From contig NZ_LMMR01000004.1 in the NCBI RefSeq assembly GCF_001422325.1, positions 253,752 through 317,751 on the forward strand: a DNA stretch of 64,000 nt, given 5' to 3'. Position 1 is the stretch's first letter; every line of letters starts with the position of its first letter. Shown here piece by piece: positions 36,288 to 44,817 of this stretch. The DNA is from Leifsonia sp. Leaf264 (GTDB taxonomy: Bacteria; Actinomycetota; Actinomycetes; Actinomycetales; Microbacteriaceae). Below the pieces are notes generated by a model. It had not been told where the DNA came from and ran no database searches. It saw nothing but the letters and a program-made list of their open reading frames with translations. Position numbers and translations under genes: made by a program.

Positions 36288-38605
36288 TGAGGGGATCCGG
36301 GCAGGACCGACCGGCGACGACGCCGGTGCTCGTCAACGCGCTCATGCTGTTGGCCGCGACGGGGATCGCCTCGGCGACCCTCTGGCCGGTGTATCAGAGC
36401 CCGGCGTTCATCGTCGCCGTCGGTGTGTCGGCTGTCGTCGGATGCGCCATAGCGACGGTCGGCGCTTTCAGGAACTGGTCCTCCCTCGTGGTGCTCGCCG
36501 TCACCATTGCGGCCTTCCTCGTCATCGGGGTCCCGCTCGGGGTTCCGTCCGGCGCGTACCTCGGGGTGATCCCCACGCCGGACGGACTCGTCGACCTCCT
36601 CGCCGGTACGGCGCTCTCCTGGAAGCAGCTCCTCACGGTGGTGACGCCCGTCGGCTCGTACCAGGCCCTGCTCGTGCCCGTGGTGATGCTGGTGCTCGCC
36701 ACGACGACCGCCGGCATGTCCGTCGCGCTGCGCTCCCGACGCGGGGAGCTCGCCGTCCTGGCGCCCCTGCTGCTCTTCATCGCCGCGATCCTGATCGGTC
36801 CGTCTGCGGCATCCGCCCCGGTCGAGATCGCGCTGGTGCTCGGCATCGTGCTCGTCTTCTGGGCAGCCTGGGTGCACCGCCGCCGTCGCGCCGAGGCCAT
36901 CGCCAGGGTTCGCCAGGTCGGCAGCGGACTGCGCGAGAGCGCCGCCCGGCGACGCATCGCCGCGACCAGGACCGTGTTGGGAGCCGCGATCATCGTCGCC
37001 ATCGCCGTGGCCGGGGGAACTGTCGCGGCGGTCGCCTACCCGTCGACGAACGCGCGGGAGGTGCTCCGTCGGCACGCCGAGCAGCCGTTCGACCCACGCG
37101 ACTACCCGAGCCCGCTCGCAGCCTTCCGGAGCTACCTGGCCGCGGATGCAGCGGGGGAGACGATGCTCACGGTCTCAGGCCTTCCCGCCGGCGGCCTCAT
37201 CCGGCTCGCGGCCCTCGACAGCTACGACGGGATCGTCTACTCCGTGGGCAGCGACACTGTCTCCAGCGCCTCGGGATCGTTCACCAGGCTGCCGTTCCGC
37301 ATCGACCAGAGCGCCGTCGCCGGCGACCGCGTCGCGATCGACGTGACCATCGGCGCCTATTCCGGCGTCTGGGTTCCCGGTGTCGGCAAGCTCGAGAGCA
37401 TCCGCTTCACCTCGGATCGGGCGGACAGACTGACCGACTCGTTCTACTACAACGACAACGCGGCGACAGGGGCCGTCCTCGGCGGCCTCGCCGATGGCGA
37501 CTCCTACCAGAGCGACGCCGTCGTTCCCGTGGCACCGACCGCACTGGCCTCGCTGCGTCCGGGTACAGCCGTCCTCCCTCCGCTGACGGTCGTCCCGGAG
37601 GGCCTCTCCGCCAGACTCACGGACTGGGTCGACGAGAACACCGATGCCGGGACCCAGCTCTCCGACATGATCGCCGGCCTCCGGAAGGACGGCTACCTGA
37701 GCCACGGCACCGACGACACCGAGCACCCGAGCGACAGCGTGTCCGGCCACGCGGCAGCACGCCTGACGCAGCTGGTGACCGACGTGCCGATGGTGGGCGA
37801 CCAGGAGCAGTACGCGGCGGTGGCGGCGGTGCTCGCGCGCATGATCGGCTTCCCGGCGCGTGTCGTCATCGGCTTCGAGCCCGACGTCTCGGCGACCGCG
37901 GGTTCCGTGGCCGTGACGGGCTCCGACATCACGGCGTGGATCGAGGTGCAGGACGCCTCGGGCTCCTGGGTGCCCGTCGACCCGAATCCGGAGGCGCGGA
38001 AGATCCCCGACAAGGACGACGAGGACCTCACCGCCATCTCCAGACCCCAGGTCGTCCTGCCGCCACCGCTCGAGGAACCGCAACCGGAGGCGCCTGCTCC
38101 CGATCCGCAGAGGGTGCCGACGGATGCCCCGGACACCGTCGACCCCGTCCTCGCCCTCGTGCTCCTGGTGGCCACGATCACGGGATGGATCCTGCTCGGC
38201 CTCGCCGTCGTCCTCAGCCCCTTCCTCGCCGTCATCGCCGCGAAGCTGCGCCGACGGCGGCTGCGCCGACGTGCCCCGGACCCCGTGGAACGGATCGCCG
38301 GGGGCTGGCGCGAGTTCACCGACCTCGCCGTCGACCACGGGTTCGCCCTGCCGCCGTCGGCCACCCGCAGCGAGAACGCGGCCCTCGTAGGCGGCATCCG
38401 CCCCCTCGCGCTGGCCACGGACGTCGACCGTGCCGTGTTCGCACCGGAGCCGCCTCCGGTCGAACAGGCCGACCGGGTGTGGCGTGAGGTCGACGAGCTG
38501 CGCGATAGTCTCGACGCGGGACACACGCGATGGCAGCGGCTGCGCGCGCGAGTCTCGCTCAGATCGTTCCGGATGCCGAGGGATGGACGGAGGCCTCGAC
38601 CATGA
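36287..38605 (+). CDS. Transglutaminase-fold membrane protein, catalytic residues lost
   Basis: A 772-residue protein of TgpA-like layout: about six N-terminal membrane helices (10-245), a periplasmic/extracellular transglutaminase-fold domain (about 440-570), one more helix near 625-650 and a cytoplasmic tail. In active relatives the domain has a Cys followed by Glu (CEQ/CEF), a His-Ala-Trp and an Asp-Pro. Here the alignable residues are GDQEQYA (Q506), DITAWIEV (T549) and VPVDPNP (D565), so Cys and His are both replaced while the spacing is kept. It is probably a binding or structural pseudoenzyme. Overlaps neighbours by 1 and 4 bases. Confidence 0.88.
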   Translation: MRGSGQDRPATTPVLVNALMLLAATGIASATLWPVYQSPAFIVAVGVSAVVGCAIATVGAFRNWSSLVVLAVTIAAFLVIGVPLGVPSGAYLGVIPTPDGLVDLLAGTALSWKQLLTVVTPVGSYQALLVPVVMLVLATTTAGMSVALRSRRGELAVLAPLLLFIAAILIGPSAASAPVEIALVLGIVLVFWAAWVHRRRRAEAIARVRQVGSGLRESAARRRIAATRTVLGAAIIVAIAVAGGTVAAVAYPSTNAREVLRRHAEQPFDPRDYPSPLAAFRSYLAADAAGETMLTVSGLPAGGLIRLAALDSYDGIVYSVGSDTVSSASGSFTRLPFRIDQSAVAGDRVAIDVTIGAYSGVWVPGVGKLESIRFTSDRADRLTDSFYYNDNAATGAVLGGLADGDSYQSDAVVPVAPTALASLRPGTAVLPPLTVVPEGLSARLTDWVDENTDAGTQLSDMIAGLRKDGYLSHGTDDTEHPSDSVSGHAAARLTQLVTDVPMVGDQEQYAAVAAVLARMIGFPARVVIGFEPDVSATAGSVAVTGSDITAWIEVQDASGSWVPVDPNPEARKIPDKDDEDLTAISRPQVVLPPPLEEPQPEAPAPDPQRVPTDAPDTVDPVLALVLLVATITGWILLGLAVVLSPFLAVIAAKLRRRRLRRRAPDPVERIAGGWREFTDLAVDHGFALPPSATRSENAALVGGIRPLALATDVDRAVFAPEPPPVEQADRVWREVDELRDSLDAGHTRWQRLRARVSLRSFRMPRDGRRPRP

Positions 38606-39186
38606 CCTGCCTGATCTGCGGCGCCACCCTCCCACCGGGCGCGATGTTCTGCGGCGAGTGCGGCAGCTCGACGACGGCGACCCCGCTGAGTCGCACCAGG
38701 ACCGATCCGCGGCCCGGCGACACCACGATCATCGAGCCGCTCCGCCCCGGCGGGCTGCAGGCCGATCCGGCCCCGGGGTCGGAGTCTGCGCCGGCGACGG
38801 CCGCCACGGCCGACGCAGCGGCACCCGGTGCCCACACCGCTGCCCCTGTCGCCGTGGAAGCGTCGACGTTCATCCTCTCCTTCAGCACGGGGGAGCAATG
38901 GGCGGTGTCAGGCACCGGGCTGATCGGCCGCCGACCGCTGCAGCAACCCACCGAGTACCACGACGAACTCATCGCCGTCGCCGATCGAGGCCTGTCGGTC
39001 TCGAAGACGCATCTCGAGTTCGGCCAGCACGGCGGCGAGCTGTGGGTCTGCGACAGGTTCTCCGGCAACGGCACCATCATCCGTCGCCCCCACGAGCCGG
39101 CGATGCGCTGCGACCCCGGACGCCGCTACCTGGTTCCGCGGGGATCCCGAGTCGACATCGGGGAACAGCACTTCACCGTCTCCTAG
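38602..39186 (+). CDS. Zinc-ribbon FHA-domain protein
   Basis: A 194-residue protein. It begins with a four-Cys zinc ribbon (CLICGATLPPGAMFCGECG, residues 3-21), then a low-complexity Ala/Pro/Thr linker containing TTIIEP-like Thr sites, then a C-terminal FHA domain (GLIGRRPLQQPTEY, LSVSKTHLEF, FSGNGTIIRRP) with the Arg, Ser-His and Asn needed to bind phosphothreonine. The ATG at 38602 overlaps the upstream stop as ATGA, which rules out the earlier in-frame ATG at 38530. It is the second phospho-reader of the cluster and directly precedes the EccC-like ATPase. Confidence 0.9.
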   Translation: MTCLICGATLPPGAMFCGECGSSTTATPLSRTRTDPRPGDTTIIEPLRPGGLQADPAPGSESAPATAATADAAAPGAHTAAPVAVEASTFILSFSTGEQWAVSGTGLIGRRPLQQPTEYHDELIAVADRGLSVSKTHLEFGQHGGELWVCDRFSGNGTIIRRPHEPAMRCDPGRRYLVPRGSRVDIGEQHFTVS

Positions 39187-39276
39187 CGTCCTCCCCGCCC
39201 GCTCGCAGGGGACGCGGCATGCACCGATGCCGGCCTCCCCGCCGCGACGGGTCTGCGTCGATGCTTCCATCACGGG

Positions 39277-42183
39277 GTGACCGATCAGCAGTACCGAGCC
39301 GAACACCTGCGACTGCCTCCCCGTCCGACTCGCCCCGAGCGCCCGCCGTTCCCGCTGCTCGCGAGCATCGCCCCGGTCGTCGTCGCACTCGGCCTCTGGA
39401 CTCTCACCGGCTCGCCCTCGATGCTCCTGTTCGCGGCCCTGGGTCCGGTCATCGCCCTCGCGAGTCTCGCGGATGCCGCACGCTCGACGAGGGTTGCGTC
39501 GCGCAGGGCCCGCGCCGAGCACAGCACGGCCATCGCCGCACTCGCCGACAGGGTCGCCCGGCAGCAGCAGGAGGAGCGCCGAGCGGCCTGGCAGCGGCAT
39601 CCGAGTGCCTGTGACGCGTTCTTCGCGGCCGACGAGGACGCCCGTCGCTGGCGTTCATCCGCATTGGGCCCGGTCGTGCTCGGCACCGGGTCCGTCGCGT
39701 GCCCGGCGCTGGCGGAGGACGGGCAGGAGCTGCTCGCCCCCGATGATGCCGTCGGCCGCGAACGTGCCGAGGTCGTGGCGGCAGCGGGTACGGCCGACGA
39801 CATGCCCGTCGTCGTCGACGCGTCGGCAGGCGTCGGGGTCGTCGGGCCGGAGCCTCTCGTTCGGGCCGTGCTCCGCGGACTGCTGCTCCAGCTCGTCGAT
39901 GCCGTGCCGCCGGGCGCCCTCCGCGTCAGCACTCCCGGCACGCCCGAGTGGGAGTGGGCGGCCGAGCTTCCGCACTCGGTGAATGATCGCGTCGCATCGA
40001 CCGATTCCGCGACGGCGGAGTCGGGCGGCGCCATGCCGACCCTCGTCGTCCTGCAGGCCTCGGACACGGGCCGGTCACCCGCCGTCCAGGCGAGAGTCGA
40101 CGAGGGCAGACGGGCACGATCGGTCGTGCTCGCCGGTGCGCCGACAGTCGCCGTGCTGCCGCCGGGCTGCGGCACCATCCTCGTCGTGCGCAGTGCCGTC
40201 GACGCCGAGATCGTGAGGTCGAGCGACGGTACCGGGGCCAGGCTGGTGCCGGAACTGGTGAGCCGGGAGCAGGCCGGGGCCCACGCCGGCATCCTCGCGC
40301 TGCTCGCACGCCGCACGGCGGGGGTATCAGTGCCGGCAACGGTGTCCTTCGCCGCCCTCGAGCAGCGCGGCGGCGCCGGGCTCCGCTGCGTGATCGGGAT
40401 CGGCGCGGCGGGCCCGGTGGCGATGGACCTCGTCGCCGACGGCCCGCACGCCGTCGTCGGCGGCACGACGGGCAGCGGCAAGAGCGAGCTGCTCGTCACC
40501 TGGATGGCCGCGATGGCGGCAGGGCGCAGTCCATCGGAGTTCGCCTTCCTGCTCGTCGACTTCAAGGGTGGTGCCACCGGGACGGCCCTCGGCGGGCTGC
40601 CGCACTGTGTGGGGGTGGTGACGGACCTGGATGCGCCGCTCGCCCGCCGCGTGCTGGAGAGCCTGCGCGCCGAGATGAGGCGACGCGAGGCCGTGCTCGC
40701 CGCAGCGGGGGTGAGCAGCATCGACGCCCTCGTCAGCGGCGCGGGCGGCGACGCAGCAGCCCTTCCGCGACTCGTCATCGTCGTCGACGAGTTGGCCGCC
40801 CTGCTCGAGGCCGAGGCGGGAATGCACGCCCTCTTCGCCGACATCGCCGCCAGGGGGCGTTCGCTCGGGTTGCACCTCATCCTGTGCACGCAGCGACCGG
40901 CCGGCGTCGTGCGCGAGGCGCTGCTGGCCAACTGCGCGCTGCGCATCAGCCTGCGCGTGATCGACGGCGCCGACAGCGCGGCGTTCATCTCGACCCCGGC
41001 GGCCGCACGCATCCCGGCCGCGCTCCCCGGCCGTTGTCTGATCGCGCGCCGGGGGAGCGTGGAGGAGACGCAGCTCGCCGTCACCACCTGCGCCGACATC
41101 GAGGGGCTGGCACCGGATGCCGGTCAGCGACGTCCGTGGCGCCCGTGGCTGCCGCCGCTGCCGGCAGTCCTCGGCACCGACCACCCGGCCTTCCTGGCCG
41201 CGATGGCCCGTGAGGCCCCGTCACGTCCAGGCGTCGCGATCGGGGTACTCGACCGACCGGCCCTCCAGGACCAGCCCGTGGCCCGGTGGTCGGGCCGTGC
41301 CCTGATCGTCCAGGGCAGCGGGGGATCCGGCCGCACCGCCCTCCTGTCCCGCATCGCGGCCGAGACCCCGGGCGCCGTCGTCGTCCCAGCCGATGTCGAG
41401 GAGACCTGGGACGCCCTGGAACGTGCCGAGCACGCCCGGGACGGCCTGCTGCTCCTCGACGACTGGGATGCGGTGACCACCCGCTGGGAGCTCGAGTACC
41501 GCCAGGCTGCGACGGAGCGCCTCACCGTGCTGCTCCACGACGGTGCTGTGCGGGTGGTGGTCGCCGCCCGTCGTGCCAGCGGCCTCGGTTCGCTGACCGG
41601 CCTGTTCGGCGGCGCCATCGTGCTGCGCACCGATGATCGCAGCGAGCACGCCCTCGCCGGCGCCCCGGCCGAGCTCTGGGACCCCGATGCCCCGCCGGGC
41701 CGGGGCGTGTGGCAGGGCGTCAGGCTGCAGGTGCTCGCTCCCGACGGGCGGTCGCATGCCGGTGCTGCGCCGAACGCAGCCGTCGAGCGGCCTGTCGCTG
41801 CCGCGAAGCCGCCGATCCTGGCGACGGGTGGTCCGCTGCTCGCGGTGTCGCCCAGACCCGAGCAGCTCGCCGGCCGGCTCGCGCGCCTCGCTCCGGGCCG
41901 TGAGATCCTGCAGCTTCATGCTGGAGCACGGAGTGACCTGGAGATGCGAGCGGCGCCGGCGGAGCCCATCCTCGTGGGTCGTCCCGACGCCTGGCAGGCC
42001 CAACCCGTGCTGTTCACGACGCTGTGCGCACGCTCGACGGTCGTGTTCGACGGCTGCAGCACGAGTGAGGTGCGTCAGCTCACCAGGCTGCGGGAACTTC
42101 CGCCGCCGCTCCGCCCGGGTGCCGGGCACGTCTGGGTGCTCGGCCCCGATGGCGGCATCCATCGCGCCAGGATCGAGGAGTGA
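39277..42183 (+). CDS. FtsK/SpoIIIE ATPase of the EccC/EssC type
   Basis: A 968-residue protein. Two close membrane helices (about 25-65) are followed by a coiled region, then a full FtsK/SpoIIIE ATPase with Walker A GGTTGSGKS at 395-403, a strand LLVDFKGG and Walker B LVIVVDEL with D504-E505. A second, shorter ATPase-like domain begins QGSGGSGRT at 679-687, where R686 replaces the P-loop Lys, with LLLLDDWD as its Walker B. Two N-terminal helices plus tandem P-loop domains with only the first intact is the plan of type VII secretion EccC/EssC, not of DNA-pumping FtsK, which ends in a gamma winged helix that is absent here. The GTG start follows a 90-base gap. Confidence 0.88.
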   Translation: MTDQQYRAEHLRLPPRPTRPERPPFPLLASIAPVVVALGLWTLTGSPSMLLFAALGPVIALASLADAARSTRVASRRARAEHSTAIAALADRVARQQQEERRAAWQRHPSACDAFFAADEDARRWRSSALGPVVLGTGSVACPALAEDGQELLAPDDAVGRERAEVVAAAGTADDMPVVVDASAGVGVVGPEPLVRAVLRGLLLQLVDAVPPGALRVSTPGTPEWEWAAELPHSVNDRVASTDSATAESGGAMPTLVVLQASDTGRSPAVQARVDEGRRARSVVLAGAPTVAVLPPGCGTILVVRSAVDAEIVRSSDGTGARLVPELVSREQAGAHAGILALLARRTAGVSVPATVSFAALEQRGGAGLRCVIGIGAAGPVAMDLVADGPHAVVGGTTGSGKSELLVTWMAAMAAGRSPSEFAFLLVDFKGGATGTALGGLPHCVGVVTDLDAPLARRVLESLRAEMRRREAVLAAAGVSSIDALVSGAGGDAAALPRLVIVVDELAALLEAEAGMHALFADIAARGRSLGLHLILCTQRPAGVVREALLANCALRISLRVIDGADSAAFISTPAAARIPAALPGRCLIARRGSVEETQLAVTTCADIEGLAPDAGQRRPWRPWLPPLPAVLGTDHPAFLAAMAREAPSRPGVAIGVLDRPALQDQPVARWSGRALIVQGSGGSGRTALLSRIAAETPGAVVVPADVEETWDALERAEHARDGLLLLDDWDAVTTRWELEYRQAATERLTVLLHDGAVRVVVAARRASGLGSLTGLFGGAIVLRTDDRSEHALAGAPAELWDPDAPPGRGVWQGVRLQVLAPDGRSHAGAAPNAAVERPVAAAKPPILATGGPLLAVSPRPEQLAGRLARLAPGREILQLHAGARSDLEMRAAPAEPILVGRPDAWQAQPVLFTTLCARSTVVFDGCSTSEVRQLTRLRELPPPLRPGAGHVWVLGPDGGIHRARIEE

Positions 42184-42188
42184 CGGAT

Positions 42189-42220
42189 GCCGACCGATCC
42201 CCGTTCGCCGATCGGTCGGC
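42189..42220. terminator. Bidirectional hairpin between convergent genes
   Basis: GCCGACCGATC (42189-42199) pairs perfectly with GATCGGTCGGC (42210-42220) around a 10-base loop, within the 50 bases between two stop codons. There is no T-tract, as is common in high-GC actinobacteria. Confidence 0.75.
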
Positions 42221-42233
42221 GTCGGGGAGCAGC

Positions 42234-43349
42234 TCAGCCGAGCGCAGCAGCCGGGGCCAGGGCCGCGCGTCCGTTGGCGGCGGCCACACCGGCGTTGTAG
42301 ACCCCGCCGGCGTGGATGTTGAGTCCCAGGGCCAGCGCCGGGTCGGCGAGCAGCGCCGAACGCCAGCCGGCGTTCGCGACCGAACGCACGTAGGGCAGGG
42401 TCGCGTTCGTCAGCGCATAGGTCGAGGTGCGCGGCACCGCGCCGGGCATGTTGGCCACGCAGTAGAACAGCGACCCGTGCACGGTGAAGGTCGGATCGGC
42501 GTGGGTCGTCGGACGGGAGTCGGCGAAGCATCCGCCCTGGTCGATGGCGATGTCCACCAGCACGCTGCCCGGACGCATCCGGGAGACGAGTTCGTTGCTG
42601 ACCAGCTTCGGCGCCTTGGCACCCGGCAGCAGGACTGAACCGATCACGAGGTCGGCCTCCACGACGGCCTTGTCGATCTCGAAGCTGTTCGACGCGATGG
42701 TGCGGATGCGGCCGCCGTAGAGGGCGTCGAGCTCGCGCAACCTGAACAGGTTGGTGTCGAGCACGGTCACCTCGGCGCCCAGGCCCATCGCGATCTGCAG
42801 GGAGTTCGTGCCGGCCACGCCGCCGCCCAGGATGGTGACCCGGGCCGGGGCGGTCCCCGGGACGCCGGGAACGAGCAGGCCCGGTCCGCCGTTCGGCTTC
42901 AGCATCGCGTTGGCGCCGACGATGGGGGCGAGGCGTCCGGCCACCTCGCTCATCGGGGCGAGGAGGGGGAGCTGCCGACCAGGCAGTTGGACGGTCTCGT
43001 AGGCGATGGCCGTGACGCCCGAGGCGAGCAGGGCGTCGGTGAGCTCGGGCTCGGCGGCGAGGTGCAGGTAGGTGAACAGGAGCAGCCCGTCACGGAAGTA
43101 CGCGTACTCGCTCTCGATCGGCTCCTTGACCTTGAGCAGGAGATCGGCGATGGCCCACGTGGATGCTGCATCGGGAAGGAGCTCCGCTCCGGCGGCGCGA
43201 TACTCCTCGTCGCTGATCGATGAACCGGCTCCGGCGCCGGACTGGATGTACACCTCGTGGCCCTGACCGACCAGGTCGTGCACACCGGCCGGGGTGATGG
43301 CGACCCGGAACTCGTTGTTCTTGATCTCTGTGGGGACTGCGACTCTCAT
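42234..43349 (-). CDS. ald: Alanine dehydrogenase
   Basis: A 371-residue NAD-dependent enzyme interconverting alanine and pyruvate plus ammonia. Key residues: R15 in NEFRVAITP, K75 in KVKEP and H96 in FTYLHLAAEPEL, at the same numbers as the M. tuberculosis enzyme; the NAD motif is ILGGGVAGTNSLQIA near 170. AAGGAG lies 5 bases before the ATG. It diverges from potD across a 255-base region containing two dyads. It converges on the EccC-like gene and is not part of that cluster. Confidence 0.95.
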   Translation of the reverse strand: MRVAVPTEIKNNEFRVAITPAGVHDLVGQGHEVYIQSGAGAGSSISDEEYRAAGAELLPDAASTWAIADLLLKVKEPIESEYAYFRDGLLLFTYLHLAAEPELTDALLASGVTAIAYETVQLPGRQLPLLAPMSEVAGRLAPIVGANAMLKPNGGPGLLVPGVPGTAPARVTILGGGVAGTNSLQIAMGLGAEVTVLDTNLFRLRELDALYGGRIRTIASNSFEIDKAVVEADLVIGSVLLPGAKAPKLVSNELVSRMRPGSVLVDIAIDQGGCFADSRPTTHADPTFTVHGSLFYCVANMPGAVPRTSTYALTNATLPYVRSVANAGWRSALLADPALALGLNIHAGGVYNAGVAAANGRAALAPAAALG

Positions 43350-43453
43350 ACCGCTCCTTCGTTGACGGGACGCCCTTGTCCCGCAGTTCAGCCTACCCAG
43401 CGACACGCGCGTCGAACTATCGGAAACATGCTTTTAACGTCCCTGCAAGTGCT

Positions 43454-43470
43454 GGATTCGTGCGGAATCC
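43454..43470. promoter_or_regulatory. Dyad in the ald-potD divergent region
   Basis: GGATTC-gtgcg-GAATCC, perfect 6-bp arms. Could be an operator or a small hairpin. Confidence 0.4.
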
Positions 43471-43486
43471 GCGCCGAAATGAACGA

Positions 43487-43499
43487 TTTGGTTACCAAA
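43487..43499. promoter_or_regulatory. Palindrome in the ald-potD divergent region
   Basis: TTTGGT-T-ACCAAA, AT-rich for this genome, midway between the divergent starts; a candidate operator for ald, pot or both. Confidence 0.45.
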
Positions 43500-43604
43500 C
43501 CGTGCTTAGGCGCCTGCAGTGTGCGAATATCGACCCACCCGCAACGATCGCGGGCCGCGAGACGAGTACCACCTGTTCTGTGCCACCCGTGAAGGAGTAC
43601 GCCT

Positions 43605-44816
43605 GTGAAGCCCCGTGAGCTGCCCGCTGATCCGATGATCCGATCCCTCATCGCCCAGGCGAAGAGCTCGCAGTTGAACAGGCGTGCCCTGCTGTCGGGA
43701 GCCGGCGCCGGTGCCACGGCGCTCGCGCTCGCCGCCTGCTCGACGGGTGGGTCAGCGAAGCCGACGGCGGCGGCTGACACCTCCGACAGCGACAAGACCC
43801 TCAACTGGGCGAACTGGGCCGCGTACATCGATGAGGACGACGCCGGCAACTACCCGACCCTGGATGCCTTCACCAAGGAGACCGGCATCAAGGTCAACTA
43901 CGACGTGGCCGTCGACGACAACAACTCGTACTACGGCAAGGTCAAGGACCAGCTCGCCCTCGGTCAGGACATCGGCGCCGACACCGTGTGCCTCACCGAC
44001 TGGATGGTCGCCCGCTGGATCCGCTTCGGCTACACCCAGCCCCTCGACCTGGCGAACATCCCGAACAGCAAGAACCTCACGCCGTCGCTGCAGGACGTCG
44101 ACTTCGACCCCGGCCGCAAGATGAGCCTCCCCTGGCAAGGCGGCTTCGCCGGCATCTGCTGGAACAAGGAGAAGGTGCCGGGCGGCCTGGCCTCCGTCGC
44201 CGACCTGTGGGACCCGTCGCTCAAGGGTCGCGTCGGGGTCCTCTCCGAGATGCGCGACACCATGGGCCTGATCATGCTCGAGCAGGGCGTCGACATCAGC
44301 GGCGACTGGGGCGACGACGAGTTCTCCGCCGCCATCGACGAGCTCCAGAAGCAGGTCTCCAGCGGCCAGGTCCGCAACATCAAGGGCAACGCCTACCTCG
44401 AGGACCTGAAGAGCGAGGACACCCTGGCCGCCATCTGCTGGTCGGGCGACATCACGGTGATCAACGCCGAGGCCGGGGACAAGTGGGAGTTCGCCCTCCC
44501 GACCGACGGCGGAACCCTGTGGAACGACAACTTCCTCATCCCCATCGGTTCGCCGCGCAAGGCCAACGCCGAGAAGCTCATCAACTACTACTACGAGCCC
44601 GAGGTCGCCGCCGAGGTGGCCGCGTGGGTGAACTACATCACGCCCGTCGTCGGCGCCAAGGAGGCTGCGGCGGCCATCGACCCCGAGCTCGCCGACAACC
44701 AGCTCATCTTCCCCGATGAGACGACCCTGTCGAAGGCCCACGTGTTCCGCACGCTGAGCGGTGCCGAGGAGCAGAAGTACCAGGCCGAGTTCCAGGCCAT
44801 CCTGTTGGGAGCCTGA
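43605..44816 (+). CDS. potD: Polyamine ABC transporter substrate-binding lipoprotein
   Basis: A 403-residue solute-binding protein of the PotD/PotF class. The N-terminus has an RR pair followed by a hydrophobic stretch and a lipobox (NRRALLSGAGAG... LALAAC), which fits a Tat-type lipoprotein signal with lipidation at the Cys near residue 46. The mature part starts its fold at LNWANWAAYIDED and has ADTVCLTDWMVARWI and TVINAEAGDKWEFALPTDGG, typical of spermidine/putrescine binders. The GTG at 43605 has GAAGGAG about 8 bases upstream. It heads the operon potDABC. Confidence 0.9.
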   Translation: MKPRELPADPMIRSLIAQAKSSQLNRRALLSGAGAGATALALAACSTGGSAKPTAAADTSDSDKTLNWANWAAYIDEDDAGNYPTLDAFTKETGIKVNYDVAVDDNNSYYGKVKDQLALGQDIGADTVCLTDWMVARWIRFGYTQPLDLANIPNSKNLTPSLQDVDFDPGRKMSLPWQGGFAGICWNKEKVPGGLASVADLWDPSLKGRVGVLSEMRDTMGLIMLEQGVDISGDWGDDEFSAAIDELQKQVSSGQVRNIKGNAYLEDLKSEDTLAAICWSGDITVINAEAGDKWEFALPTDGGTLWNDNFLIPIGSPRKANAEKLINYYYEPEVAAEVAAWVNYITPVVGAKEAAAAIDPELADNQLIFPDETTLSKAHVFRTLSGAEEQKYQAEFQAILLGA

Positions 44817-44817
44817 C

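Noticed and set aside
24487-42183. Ordinary ESX/type VII locus
   Set aside because: I looked for WXG100-sized genes, a ubiquitin-like EccD, EccB and a subtilisin-like mycosin in the gaps and neighbouring frames and found none; only the ATPase resembles the system.
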